Below, piece after piece: positions 35,589-44,019 of a DNA stretch of 64,000 nt. How positions within the stretch are numbered: position 1 is the first letter of the stretch; every line of letters begins with the position of its first letter. Both the position numbers and the translations under genes were made by a program. Under the pieces are notes generated by a model that was not told the origin of the DNA, searched no databases, and saw nothing but the letters and a program-made list of their open reading frames with translations. The stretch comes from Rhizobacter sp. AJA081-3 (GTDB lineage: Bacteria; Pseudomonadota; Gammaproteobacteria; Burkholderiales; Burkholderiaceae_C), in contig NZ_CP059067.1 of NCBI RefSeq assembly GCF_017795745.1, forward strand, positions 1,860,001 through 1,924,000. Direction: 5' to 3'.

Positions 35589-37547
35589 CTACTCCCCCAG
35601 GCCCATCTGGATGTAGCCGGTCGGGCACACGTCCTTGCAGATGTGGCAGCCGATGCACTTGCTGTAGTCGGTGTCGACGTAGCGGCCGGTGGTCGACTTC
35701 GACTTCGGCACCTTGAACACCGCCGTCTGCGGGCAGTAGACGACGCAGTTGTCGCACTCGAAGCACAGGCCGCAGCTCATGCAGCGCTTGGCCTCCGAGA
35801 TCGCCTCGGCCTCGGTGAGCGGCAGCACCCGCTCCTCGAAGTTGTTCAGCGCCTGCTCGGCGTTGAGCGTGACGATCTTGCGGCGGTGCCGCTCGGTGTA
35901 CTGGAAGTGGCCGAGGAACAGCTCCTCGTGCGGGATGATGTAGCGGTCGGAGCGGTTGTCGAAGTTGTGGATCGCCACGTTGCTGCTGTCGGTGCCGTGG
36001 ATCGGCTCGTGCACCTCGCTGACGGTCAGCCCCTTCTCGACCAGCTTGCGCTGGATGTCCCAGGTGTGCACGTCGATCTTCGGCCGCTTGTCGAGCGCCT
36101 CGCCGGCCAGGTGTCGGTCGATGCCGTCGGCGGCGATGTTGCCGTGGCCGATCGCCGTGGTCAGCAGGTGCGGGCGCACCACGTCGCCGCCGACGAACAT
36201 GCCGGGCTGGCCCTGCACCTGGTAGTTCTTGTCCGCGGCGATGCCGCCCTTGCCGTTGTTCAGCGACTCCAGGCCGGTGAAATCCACCGCCTGGCCGATT
36301 GCCGAGACGATCAGGTCGGCCTCGAGGTCTTCCTCGGTGCCTTCGATGTTCTTGATCTCGAGCCGGCCGCCGACGATCTTCGCCTCGCAGCGGATCACCC
36401 GCAGCCCGGTGGCGCGGCCGCTGGCGTCGCGCAGCACCTTCACCGGCGCCAGGCCGCCGCGGATCGCGATGCCTTCGGCCAGCGCGTGCTCCACCTCGTG
36501 GCGGCTGGCCTGCATCTTGTCGACGGCGAAGATCGAGGTCAGGGTCACGTCGGCACCCTGGCGCGCCGTCACCTCGGCGACGTCGTGCGCCACCTGGCCG
36601 GCGATGGCGTGCTCGGGGCGGTCGCTCTCGCGGGCCTGCTCGATGTGGCCCAGGCGCCGTGCCACCGTGGCCACGTCGATCGAGGTGTCGCCGCCGCCGA
36701 CCACCACCACGCGCTTGCCGACATGGCGCAGCCGCCCATCGTTGAAGGCCTTCAGGTAGGCGGTGGCGGTGACGCAGTTCGGTGCGTCCGAACCTTCCAC
36801 CGGCAGCGGCCGGCCGGACTGCGCGCCGAGGCCCAGGAACACCGCGTCGTGCTCGGCGCGGATCTGCTCCATCGTGATGTCGGTGCCGATGCGCGTGTTC
36901 ATGCGCGCCGTGACGCCGAGGTCGAGGATGCGCTGGATCTCGGCGTCGAGCACCGCGCGCGGCGTGCGGAAGCCCGGGATGCCGTAGCGCATCATGCCGC
37001 CGAGCTCGGTGCGCTCGTCGAAGATCGTCACCGCGTGGCCCTTGCGCGCCAGCTGGTAGGCGGCCGACAGGCCGGCCGGGCCGCCGCCGATGACGGCCAC
37101 TTTCTTGCCGGTCTGCTTCGCCGGCTTCGGGAAGGCCAGCTTGTTCGCGATCGCGTACTCGCCGAGGAAATGCTCGACCGAGTTGATGCCGACGAAGTCT
37201 TCCACCTCGTTGCGGTTGCAGCCCGACTCGCAGGGCGCCGGGCAGACGCGGCCCATCACCGAGGGCAGCGGGTTGGCCTCGGTCAGGCGCCGCCAGGCGT
37301 ACTCCTGCCAGGGCACGCCGGCGGGCGGCTTCTCGATGCCGCGCACGATGTTCAGGTAGCTGCGGATGTCCTCACCCGAGGGGCACGAGCCCTGGCAGGG
37401 CGGCGTGCTCTGGATGTAGGTCGGGCACTTGTGCGAATGGTCGGCGTCGAAGATCTCCTGCTGCCAGGGCAGCGGCTTCGCGTCGCCGTCCTTGTAGCGG
37501 CGGAAGTTCAGCGGCTGGGCCTTCACCGATTGCGATGGACCGGACAT
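35589..37547 (-). CDS. dsrL: DsrL, NAD(P)H-dependent flavoprotein oxidoreductase
   Basis: 652-residue iron-sulfur flavoprotein related to the glutamate synthase small subunit. N-terminal cysteines (CPTYIQSTPPCQGSC, CPAPCESGC) resemble GltD. Two dinucleotide-binding folds follow (VAVIGGGPAGLSAAYQLAR and VVVVGGGDTSIDVATVARR). A C-terminal two-cluster ferredoxin domain has CMSCGLCFECDNC and CIGCHICKDVCP. DsrL passes electrons released by reverse DsrAB to NAD(P)+ and is essential for sulfur oxidation in Allochromatium. The order dsrK-dsrL-dsrJ is as in purple sulfur bacteria. Confidence 0.93.
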   Translation of the reverse strand: MSGPSQSVKAQPLNFRRYKDGDAKPLPWQQEIFDADHSHKCPTYIQSTPPCQGSCPSGEDIRSYLNIVRGIEKPPAGVPWQEYAWRRLTEANPLPSVMGRVCPAPCESGCNRNEVEDFVGINSVEHFLGEYAIANKLAFPKPAKQTGKKVAVIGGGPAGLSAAYQLARKGHAVTIFDERTELGGMMRYGIPGFRTPRAVLDAEIQRILDLGVTARMNTRIGTDITMEQIRAEHDAVFLGLGAQSGRPLPVEGSDAPNCVTATAYLKAFNDGRLRHVGKRVVVVGGGDTSIDVATVARRLGHIEQARESDRPEHAIAGQVAHDVAEVTARQGADVTLTSIFAVDKMQASRHEVEHALAEGIAIRGGLAPVKVLRDASGRATGLRVIRCEAKIVGGRLEIKNIEGTEEDLEADLIVSAIGQAVDFTGLESLNNGKGGIAADKNYQVQGQPGMFVGGDVVRPHLLTTAIGHGNIAADGIDRHLAGEALDKRPKIDVHTWDIQRKLVEKGLTVSEVHEPIHGTDSSNVAIHNFDNRSDRYIIPHEELFLGHFQYTERHRRKIVTLNAEQALNNFEERVLPLTEAEAISEAKRCMSCGLCFECDNCVVYCPQTAVFKVPKSKSTTGRYVDTDYSKCIGCHICKDVCPTGYIQMGLGE

Positions 37548-37569
37548 GGATGGTCTCCTGATGTTCTGT

Positions 37570-39102
37570 TCAGTGCGGCTCGCCGAGCCGGATCGACTTG
37601 CTGACGAGCTGGTGCACGCCGCCGACCATGCCCATGTCGAAGCCGTAGTAGGGCAGCACCTTGCTGAACTGCGCCTTGCAGATCGCGCAGATCGTCGCCA
37701 TGAAGTTCACGCCGTGCTGGTCGACGACGTTCTTCAGCGCCTCCATGCGCGGCAGCGCCCCCTTGACGCGCAGCTCGATCAGGTCGTCGGTCAGCAGGCC
37801 GCCGCCGCCTCCGCAGCAGAAGGTGCTCTCGTGGATGGTTTCCGGCGCCATGTCGTGGAACCGGTTTGCCACCGCCTTGATGATCTCGCGCGGGATCACG
37901 AATTGCCCGCCGGGCATGTCGCCCATGCGCGAGGCGCGCGCCACGTTGCACGAGTCGTGGAAGGTGATGATGCGGTCGTCGTTCTTCTCTTTGTCGAACT
38001 TCAGTGCGCCGCGCTGGATCAGGTCGTAGGTGAGCTCGCAGATGTGCATCGGCTGCTTGTAGCGGCCGTCGAGCTGGCTCTGCAGCTGGATCGCGAAGGG
38101 GTCGGTGCCGCCCGCGCCGATGCCCACCAGCGTGTTCCAGAAGCTGTAGGCCACGCGCCAGGCATGGCCGCATTCACCGACCACGATGCGCTTGACGCCG
38201 AGCTCCAGCGCCGCCTCGCGGATGCGCAGCGCGATCTTGCGCAGCTGCTCGTAGTTGCCGATGAACATGCCGAAGTTGCCGGCCTCGCTGGCCTTCGAGC
38301 TGAGCGTCCAGCTGATGCCGGCGGCGTGGAACACCTTGCCGTAGCCGATAAGGCTCTCGACGTGCGGCTCGGCGAAGAAGTCGGCGCTGGGCGTGACCAG
38401 CAGCACCTCGGCGCCCTGCACGTCCAGCGGGTAGCGCACGTCGACGCCGGTGTCTTCCTTGACGTCTTCCTCCAGCCCCAGCAGCGTGTCTTCCAGCGCC
38501 GGGCCGGGCAGGCCGAGGTTGTTGCCGATGCGGTGGACCTTGCCGATGATCTCGTTGCTGTACTTCTGGCCCAGGCCCACCGCGTCCATGATCTCGCGCG
38601 CGGCCATGGTGATCTCGGCGGTGTCGATGCCGTAGGGGCAGAACACCGAGCAGCGGCGGCACTCCGAGCACTGGTGGTAGTAGGCGTACCAGTCGTCCAG
38701 CACGTCCTTCGTCATGTCGACCGCGCCGACCAGCTTCGGGAAATGCTTGCCGGCGAAGGTGAAGTAGCGCCGGTACACCGCGCGCATCAGGTCCTGGCGC
38801 GCCACCGGCATGTTCTTCGGGTCGCCGGTGCCCAGGAAGTAGTGGCACTTGTCGGAGCAGGCGCCGCAATGCACGCAGGCGTCCATGTAGACGCGCAAGG
38901 ACCGGTACTTGCCCAGCAGCTCGCCCATCTTGGCGATGGCACGCTGCTCCCAGCCTTCGGCCAGTTCGCCGGGGAAGCCGATGTTCTGCTGGATCGCCGA
39001 CGAAGCGACGTAGGGCTTGCTGTGCGCCATCGAGCCCTCGGCGATCAGCGGGATCACCGGGTAGGGCTTGAGCTTGGGCGTCTCGAAGGCGGCGGTGGCC
39101 AT
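37570..39102 (-). CDS. dsrK: DsrK, HdrD-like iron-sulfur subunit
   Basis: 510 residues, cytoplasmic. Two [4Fe-4S] motifs (CVHCGACSDKC and CSECRRCSVFCP) precede a heterodisulfide-reductase CCG domain (DSCNVARASRMGD, FCCGGGGGLL, ICAICK) with VGECGHAW. DsrK is proposed to interact with DsrC trisulfide and pass electrons to or from DsrM. It starts 4 bp after dsrM. A shorter homologue occurs at 15882. Confidence 0.94.
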   Translation of the reverse strand: MATAAFETPKLKPYPVIPLIAEGSMAHSKPYVASSAIQQNIGFPGELAEGWEQRAIAKMGELLGKYRSLRVYMDACVHCGACSDKCHYFLGTGDPKNMPVARQDLMRAVYRRYFTFAGKHFPKLVGAVDMTKDVLDDWYAYYHQCSECRRCSVFCPYGIDTAEITMAAREIMDAVGLGQKYSNEIIGKVHRIGNNLGLPGPALEDTLLGLEEDVKEDTGVDVRYPLDVQGAEVLLVTPSADFFAEPHVESLIGYGKVFHAAGISWTLSSKASEAGNFGMFIGNYEQLRKIALRIREAALELGVKRIVVGECGHAWRVAYSFWNTLVGIGAGGTDPFAIQLQSQLDGRYKQPMHICELTYDLIQRGALKFDKEKNDDRIITFHDSCNVARASRMGDMPGGQFVIPREIIKAVANRFHDMAPETIHESTFCCGGGGGLLTDDLIELRVKGALPRMEALKNVVDQHGVNFMATICAICKAQFSKVLPYYGFDMGMVGGVHQLVSKSIRLGEPH

Positions 39103-39106
39103 GGTT

Positions 39107-39835
39107 CTACTTGTCGAGTGCGGCCGCCCAGGCCGCGACGTGGCGCACTTCGCGCGGGTTGTCGACCTGGTTGCGGGACGGGCTGAAGAACAGGCCCGGC
39201 GCGTGCAGCAGCTTGCTGATCGGGAACACGAACATCAGCAGCGCCACCAGCGTGAGGTGCAGCAGCAGCAGCGGGTCGCCGGGCAGCGGCTGCCAGTCGA
39301 ATCGCATCAGCCCGAGCATGAAGGCCTTCAGCGCGACGATGTCGGTGTGCGCCACGAAGCGCATCGTCAGGCCCGACAGGCCGATCGCCAGCAGCAGCGC
39401 CAGGTGCAGGTGGTCCGAGGGCGTGGAGATGTAGCGCACGCGATCGACCAGGAAGCGCCGCGCCCACAGGCCGGCCAGGCCGGCCACCATCGCGAAGCCG
39501 GCATAGGTGCCGAAGAACTGCACCCACAGCACCGGCGTCCACACCGGTTCCTGGAAGTAGCGCAGGTGGCGCAGCAGCACCAGCAGCAGCGCGGCATGGA
39601 ACATCCAGCCGAAGATCCAGGTCCACTTGCTGGACTTGAACAGGCTCTCGAACAGCACCACCTCGCGCGCCAGCCGCAGCGCCACGCCGCCTTGCGTGGT
39701 TGGCGCTGGCGTGGTCGGGATCTTCAGCGGCGCGGGCGTGCGCAGGTAGCTGCGGATCTTCAGCGCGACGCCGATCACCAGCATCGCGGTGGCCGCATAG
39801 AACAGCAGCGCGTAGGCGATCGTGAGGGCTGACAT
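39107..39835 (-). CDS. dsrM: DsrM, NarI-like haem b membrane subunit
   Basis: 242-residue membrane protein with about six hydrophobic segments and histidines placed like those of NarI (FHAALLLVLLRHLRYF, DHLHLALLLAIGLS, LLHLTLVALLMFVFPISKLLHA). It anchors DsrK and exchanges electrons with quinone. It lies 34 bp downstream of dsrC in the core dsr order. Confidence 0.93.
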   Translation of the reverse strand: MSALTIAYALLFYAATAMLVIGVALKIRSYLRTPAPLKIPTTPAPTTQGGVALRLAREVVLFESLFKSSKWTWIFGWMFHAALLLVLLRHLRYFQEPVWTPVLWVQFFGTYAGFAMVAGLAGLWARRFLVDRVRYISTPSDHLHLALLLAIGLSGLTMRFVAHTDIVALKAFMLGLMRFDWQPLPGDPLLLLHLTLVALLMFVFPISKLLHAPGLFFSPSRNQVDNPREVRHVAAWAAALDK

Positions 39836-39869
39836 GCGAATCGCTTCCGCGCGCGGTGGGCTCGCTGTA

Positions 39870-40202
39870 TCAGACGCAGCCGGTCGGCTTGGGCAGGCCG
39901 GCGATCTTGCAGGCCTGCTTGGCCGGGCCGTAGGGGAACAGCTCGTAGAGGTACTTGCTGTTGCCCTTGTCCGGCCCGAGCTGCTTGCCGATCGCCTTGG
40001 TCAGCACGCGCACGGCCGGGGCGATCTGGTACTCGTTGTAGTAGTCGCGCAGGAAGTTGACGACTTCCCAGTGGCTGGGCGTCATCTCGACGTTTTCGGT
40101 CTTGGCGATGACGTTGGCGACCGCCTCGTCCCACTCGGCGAGGTTGATGAGGTAACCCTCTTCGTCGGTTTCGTAGTTCTTGCCGTTGATTTCGATGCCC
40201 AT
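39870..40202 (-). CDS. dsrC: DsrC, sulfur-carrier protein with both redox cysteines
   Basis: 110 residues. The flexible C-terminal arm reads KQACKIAGLPKPTGCV, giving CysB at C98 and the penultimate CysA at C109, the complete DsrC signature. The core has EEGYLINLAEWDEAVA and PSHWEVVNFLRDYYNEY. DsrC receives persulfide from DsrEFH and forms the substrate of DsrAB and DsrMK. Two cysteine-less paralogues are in the window (31414 and 44655). Confidence 0.95.
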   Translation of the reverse strand: MGIEINGKNYETDEEGYLINLAEWDEAVANVIAKTENVEMTPSHWEVVNFLRDYYNEYQIAPAVRVLTKAIGKQLGPDKGNSKYLYELFPYGPAKQACKIAGLPKPTGCV

Positions 40203-40219
40203 GTCGATCTCCTTGAAAT

Positions 40220-40519
40220 TCAGAGCCAGGTCTGGTTGTTGGTGTGCTCGGCGACGAGGTCGACGAAGCCGGTGTAGTCGACGGCGGTGACGCCCTCGGC
40301 CAGGGCCGCGGCGACGCCGCGGGCTTCGAGATCGGGTCGCAGTGCGTAGACCTTCAGGCGCTTGAGCGCTTCGGCCAGCCCGGCCGACGCGGCGCCGGCC
40401 TGGGTGGCGGCGTAGACGCCGTCCTCGATGAGCAGCAGCGCGTGGCCGTCCTGGGCCAGGCGCAGGCAGCTCGCGAGCGAACTGGTCTGGCGGTGCGACT
40501 TGTTGACGATGTGCAGCAT
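40220..40519 (-). CDS. dsrH: DsrH (TusB-like) sulfurtransferase subunit
   Basis: 99 residues: LHIVNKSHRQTSSLASCLRLAQDG, ALLLIEDGVYAAT, TAVDYTGFVDLVAEH. One cysteine, C18, is near the position of the conserved cysteine in DsrH. ATG 40519 has GAGGAG 5 bp upstream and is preferred to an in-frame GTG two codons earlier. It forms DsrE2F2H2 with the next two genes. Confidence 0.9.
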   Translation of the reverse strand: MLHIVNKSHRQTSSLASCLRLAQDGHALLLIEDGVYAATQAGAASAGLAEALKRLKVYALRPDLEARGVAAALAEGVTAVDYTGFVDLVAEHTNNQTWL

Positions 40520-40528
40520 GGCCACTCC

Positions 40529-40885
40529 TCAGAAGCTCAGGACCACGTCCTGCTCGGCCATCAGCGCGGCCATCTCGGTGCTCGAGAGCACCTCGACATC
40601 GACGATCAGGTCGTCTTCGCCGAGGCCGCGAGCCTCCATGGACTCGCGCTCGACATAGAGTTTCTCGACGTCGTAACCGTCCAGGGCGCGATAGGTCTTG
40701 GAGTGGTTCTTGATGCCGATGCCCTTCGTGTCCTGGCCCTTGGTCAGCTCGTAGACGCCGTCGTCGACGAACACCAGGCTGACGTCCTGGTCGAAGGTGG
40801 CGGCGATCAGCACCACCTCCAGGCTCTCGAGCGCGTAGATCGTCCCGTAGGGGGCCTTGCGGTTGACGAACATGAACTTCTTCAT
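40529..40885 (-). CDS. dsrF: DsrF (TusC-like) sulfurtransferase subunit
   Basis: 118 residues of the DsrE/F fold: KKFMFVNRKAPYGTIYALESLEVVLI, VSLVFVDDGVYELTKGQ. No cysteine is present, in accord with DsrF being a structural partner. It is 9 bp upstream of the dsrH start. Confidence 0.92.
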   Translation of the reverse strand: MKKFMFVNRKAPYGTIYALESLEVVLIAATFDQDVSLVFVDDGVYELTKGQDTKGIGIKNHSKTYRALDGYDVEKLYVERESMEARGLGEDDLIVDVEVLSSTEMAALMAEQDVVLSF

Positions 40886-40897
40886 CGATCGCTCCGT

Positions 40898-41257
40898 TCA
40901 GTCGCCGAAGGTGACCATGCGGTCCGCCTTGATGCCGCTGTCCACCAGCTGGCCGAGGCCGCTGATGCGGAAGCCCGGCGCCAGCACCTCGTCCTTGATG
41001 CCGCGGCGCAGCGCCGCGGCCACGCACACCACCAAGTCGACCTTGTGCTCGGCGTTCAGCGCCGACCAGCGGTTGACGATGTGGCGGTCGTCCTGCGGCG
41101 GCTCGGTGAGGCGGGTCGCGTTGTAGACGCCGTCATGATAGAAGAAGACGCGGTGGATCTCATGCCCCTTGGCGATGGCGGCCTGGCAGAACTGCCAGGC
41201 GCTGTCCGCCGCCTGATGGGTGTACGGTCCTTCGCTGAGCAGGATGCCGAACTTCAT
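40898..41257 (-). CDS. dsrE: DsrE (TusD-like) sulfurtransferase catalytic subunit
   Basis: 119 residues: KFGILLSEGPYTHQAADSAW, HRVFFYHDGVYNA. The catalytic cysteine is C78 (DLVVCVAAALRRGI), the same number as in Allochromatium DsrE. It accepts sulfur from TusA and hands it to DsrC. It starts 1 bp after the dsrB stop. Confidence 0.94.
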   Translation of the reverse strand: MKFGILLSEGPYTHQAADSAWQFCQAAIAKGHEIHRVFFYHDGVYNATRLTEPPQDDRHIVNRWSALNAEHKVDLVVCVAAALRRGIKDEVLAPGFRISGLGQLVDSGIKADRMVTFGD

Positions 41258-41258
41258 C

Positions 41259-42329
41259 TCAGAACCTGATGTGCGTCGACGCGTTCAGGTTGGCCCGCGA
41301 GCCGCGCCAGTCGTCGATCAGGTACTTGGTGAAGGGCAGGTCGCACTTCTCGAAAAAGCGCGGCCAGCCGATGCGCTCCACCCAGTCGGCGATGCGCTCC
41401 CACGAGCGGGCGTCTTCCTTGTAGGTGTAGAGGATCTTCTTGACGATCTCCGACACCTCGGGCCAGCGCGGCGGGTTGTTCGGCAACCCGGAGGCGACCA
41501 TCTTCATGAAGGTCGGCTTGCCGCGCGCGTTGGAGTTCTTGCCGCCCACCCAGATGGCCAGCTTGGAGTACTCCGGGTCGTTGATCTGCATTGGCGGGCA
41601 CGGGGGGTAGCAGGCGCCGCAGCAGATGCACTTCTTCTCGTCGACTTCCAGCGAAGGCTTGCCGTTGACCAGCGCCGGGCGGATCGCCGCCACCGGGCAG
41701 CGCGCCACCACCGCGGGGCGCTCGCAGACGTTGGCCACCAGGTCGTGGTTGATCTTCGGCGGCTTGGTGTGCTGCACGATGATCGCGATATCGGCCTGGC
41801 CGCCGCAGTTGATCTCGCAGCAGCTGGTGGACAGGTGCACGCGGTTGGGCATGTCCTCCTTGATGAACTCGGTGTAGAGGTCGTCCATCAGCGCCTTCAC
41901 CGCGCCCGAGGCATCGGTGCCGGGGATGTCGCAGTGCAGCCAGCCCTGGGTGTGGGCGATCATCGACACCGAGTTGCCGGTGCCGCCCACGGGGAAGCCG
42001 GCTTCGGTGAGCGCGCCGATCAGCGGGTCGACCTTGGCCGGGTCGGACACCATGAACTCGATGTTGCTGCGGATCGTGAAGCGCACATGCCCTTCGGCGT
42101 ACGTGTCGGCGATGTCGCAGAGCTTGCGGATGGTGTAGACGTCCATCTGCCGTTGCGTGCCGGCGCGCACGCTCCACACCTCGTCGCCGCTGTGCGAGAC
42201 GTGGTGCAGCACACCGGGGCGCGGCCGGTCGTGGTAGCGCCAGTTGCCGTAGTTCTTCAGCAGGGCAGGGTGCAGGTAGGGCCGGTTGTCCGGCACGCCG
42301 CTTTCGATGGGGGTGCGCATCGTGGCCAT
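41259..42329 (-). CDS. dsrB: Dissimilatory sulfite reductase (reverse type) beta subunit DsrB
   Basis: 356 residues. The sirohaem/[4Fe-4S] region includes HLSTSCCEINCGG and CERPAVVARC. An inserted ferredoxin domain has CICCGACYPPCPP. ATG 42329 is preceded by GAGGAG at 9-bp spacing and matches usual DsrB length; a frame extension to 42392 overlaps dsrA. With DsrA it oxidises DsrC-bound sulfur to sulfite in the cytoplasm. Confidence 0.96.
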   Translation of the reverse strand: MATMRTPIESGVPDNRPYLHPALLKNYGNWRYHDRPRPGVLHHVSHSGDEVWSVRAGTQRQMDVYTIRKLCDIADTYAEGHVRFTIRSNIEFMVSDPAKVDPLIGALTEAGFPVGGTGNSVSMIAHTQGWLHCDIPGTDASGAVKALMDDLYTEFIKEDMPNRVHLSTSCCEINCGGQADIAIIVQHTKPPKINHDLVANVCERPAVVARCPVAAIRPALVNGKPSLEVDEKKCICCGACYPPCPPMQINDPEYSKLAIWVGGKNSNARGKPTFMKMVASGLPNNPPRWPEVSEIVKKILYTYKEDARSWERIADWVERIGWPRFFEKCDLPFTKYLIDDWRGSRANLNASTHIRF

Positions 42330-42342
42330 GGTCTCGGGCTCC

Positions 42343-43635
42343 TCAGGCGGTCTTCTTCGCGTTGATGCGGGCGACTTCGTCGTCCCAGCCATCCATGCGA
42401 ACGTAGGGGTTGGTGCGCGGCGTGGCGACCATGTTCGGGTCGATGTCCACGCCGATGCCTTCGAGGAAATTGACCAGGCCGATGCGCTCGATCATCTCGC
42501 CGGTGCGCTCGTGCTCGAGCGCGTTCTCGGCGAAGAAGTCGATCACCTTCTGGCCGAGCTCGACCAGCGCCTCGTAGTCTTCCTCGGTCTTCAGCGGCAG
42601 GAAAGGCACGACCACGGTGCCCATCAGGTCGCCGATCTTCAGCGTGCGCTTGCCGCCGATCAGGATGGTGGCGCCGGTGTCGGTGCCCTTGGCCAGCGCG
42701 CCGGTCATCACGTTGACGCAGTGCATGCAGCGCACGCAGTTGCTGTTGTCGATCTCCAGCGCGTGGCTGTCGCTGATCTTCACGCTGGAGATGGTCGGGC
42801 CCTGGGCGACGTCCTTGACCTCCTTGAGCAGGATGGTCTTGGTCGGGCAGCGCGAGATCACGTTGTTGACCAGCTCGTTCATGCCGTGGGCATCGAACCA
42901 CTTGCGCGCCAGGCCTTCGTCGGTGCGCATGTTGTCGCGCCAGGTGCCGATGACGGCCATGTCCGAGCGCTGGATCGAGTTCATGCAGTCGTTCGGGCAG
43001 CCCGAGAACTTGAACTTGAACTTGTAGGGCAGCGCCGGGCGGTGGATGTCGTCGAGGAAGGTGTTGATCACCTGCCGGTGCGCCTTGGCCTCGTCGTAGC
43101 AGCTCTGCTCGCAGCGCGCCGCGCCGACGCAGCTCATCGAGGTGCGCACCGCCGGGCCGGCGCCGCCGAGGTCGAATCCGAGCTCGTTGAGCTCGTCGAA
43201 GGCGTCCTGCACCTTGTCGGTCTTGGCGCCCTGGAACATGATGTCCCCGGACTGGCCGTGGAAGGCGATCAGGCCCGAGCCGTGGCGCTCCCAGATGTCG
43301 CACATCTTGCGCAGCACCTCGGTGTTGTAGTGCATGCCGGCGGGCGGCTGCACGCGCAGCGTGTGGAACTCGGCGGCGTCGGGGAACACCGGCTTGTCGT
43401 TCTCGTCCTTCAGCTCGGTGAAGCGCGGGATCACGCCGCCGCCGTAGCCGAACACGCCGACCGTGCCGCCCTTCCAGTAGCCCTTCTTGGTGCGGTAGGA
43501 CGTCTCCAGCTGACCCATCAGGTCGACCATGTAGTCCTTGTCCTTGGCCAGCCGCTTCAGGCCGGTCACGAAACTGGGCCAGGGTCCGCTCTCGAGCTGG
43601 TCGAGCATCGGCGTGTCGTGCATCTTCTTGGCCAT
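42343..43635 (-). CDS. dsrA: Dissimilatory sulfite reductase (reverse type) alpha subunit DsrA
   Basis: 430 residues. The sirohaem-[4Fe-4S] ligands are the C-x5-C of SCVGAARC and the C-x3-C of SGCPNDC. The ferredoxin domain has NCVRCMHC. The accompanying dsrEFH, dsrL and dsrN genes identify the oxidative (reverse) type. ATG 43635 has AAGGAG at 8 bp; an ATG two codons upstream is too close to it. First gene of a roughly 13-kb operon. Confidence 0.97.
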   Translation of the reverse strand: MAKKMHDTPMLDQLESGPWPSFVTGLKRLAKDKDYMVDLMGQLETSYRTKKGYWKGGTVGVFGYGGGVIPRFTELKDENDKPVFPDAAEFHTLRVQPPAGMHYNTEVLRKMCDIWERHGSGLIAFHGQSGDIMFQGAKTDKVQDAFDELNELGFDLGGAGPAVRTSMSCVGAARCEQSCYDEAKAHRQVINTFLDDIHRPALPYKFKFKFSGCPNDCMNSIQRSDMAVIGTWRDNMRTDEGLARKWFDAHGMNELVNNVISRCPTKTILLKEVKDVAQGPTISSVKISDSHALEIDNSNCVRCMHCVNVMTGALAKGTDTGATILIGGKRTLKIGDLMGTVVVPFLPLKTEEDYEALVELGQKVIDFFAENALEHERTGEMIERIGLVNFLEGIGVDIDPNMVATPRTNPYVRMDGWDDEVARINAKKTA

Positions 43636-43711
43636 GGTCATGTCTCCTTGGGTGGACGGATCCTAGGCAGCCCCCCCGGCGCGCGCCATCACTCTGGTTG
43701 GGTGCCGAGGC

Positions 43712-43759
43712 ATTACCCAAAAGGGTTATGCGGGGCTTACCCGTCGCGGTGATAGACGC
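43712..43759 (-). promoter_or_regulatory. Bipartite inverted-repeat element, copy 2 (dsrA / orf43804)
   Basis: Box B (43715-43726, ACCC-AAAA-GGGT, within ATTACCC...GGGTTAT) and box A (43739-43750, read on the minus strand as ACCG-CGAC-GGGT, preceded by GCGTCTATC). The centres are 24 bp apart. Box B is 79 bp from the dsrA start and box A 53 bp from the start at 43804. The same element occurs at 28114 and 53472. Confidence 0.72.
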
Positions 43760-43803
43760 CCCGTGCCCCTGCCGCGCTCAATGGCGAGGCATTGGAGAGC
43801 GTC

Positions 43804-44019
43804 ATGACCCGTGTGACACCGCTGGACAAGCTGCGCGTGCCCCTGGGCGGACAGGAGATCGAGCTGCAGCAGATCGACTTCGAGGCCGGCGGCATGAGCC
43901 TGCTGCGCACCCGCATCCGCGAGAAGAGCCGCTTCACCGTGTTCGAGATCGACGCGCAGACGGCGGCGGCGTGGGGGCAGGCCCTGCTGCGCTGGGCAGA
44001 TTCGCAGCAGGCGCGATGA
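43804..44019 (+). CDS. Small conserved-looking protein, first gene of the divergent operon
   Basis: 71 residues: TPLDKLRVPLGGQEIELQQIDFEAGGMSLLRTRIREKSRFTVFEID then a short helix. It has no signal, membrane segment or cysteine. I recall similar short DUF proteins beside sulfur genes but cannot name the family with confidence. ATG 43804 is preceded by GGAGAGCGTC. Its stop overlaps the next ATG by 4 bp, so it is coupled to the Cas6-like gene. Confidence 0.7.
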   Translation: MTRVTPLDKLRVPLGGQEIELQQIDFEAGGMSLLRTRIREKSRFTVFEIDAQTAAAWGQALLRWADSQQAR

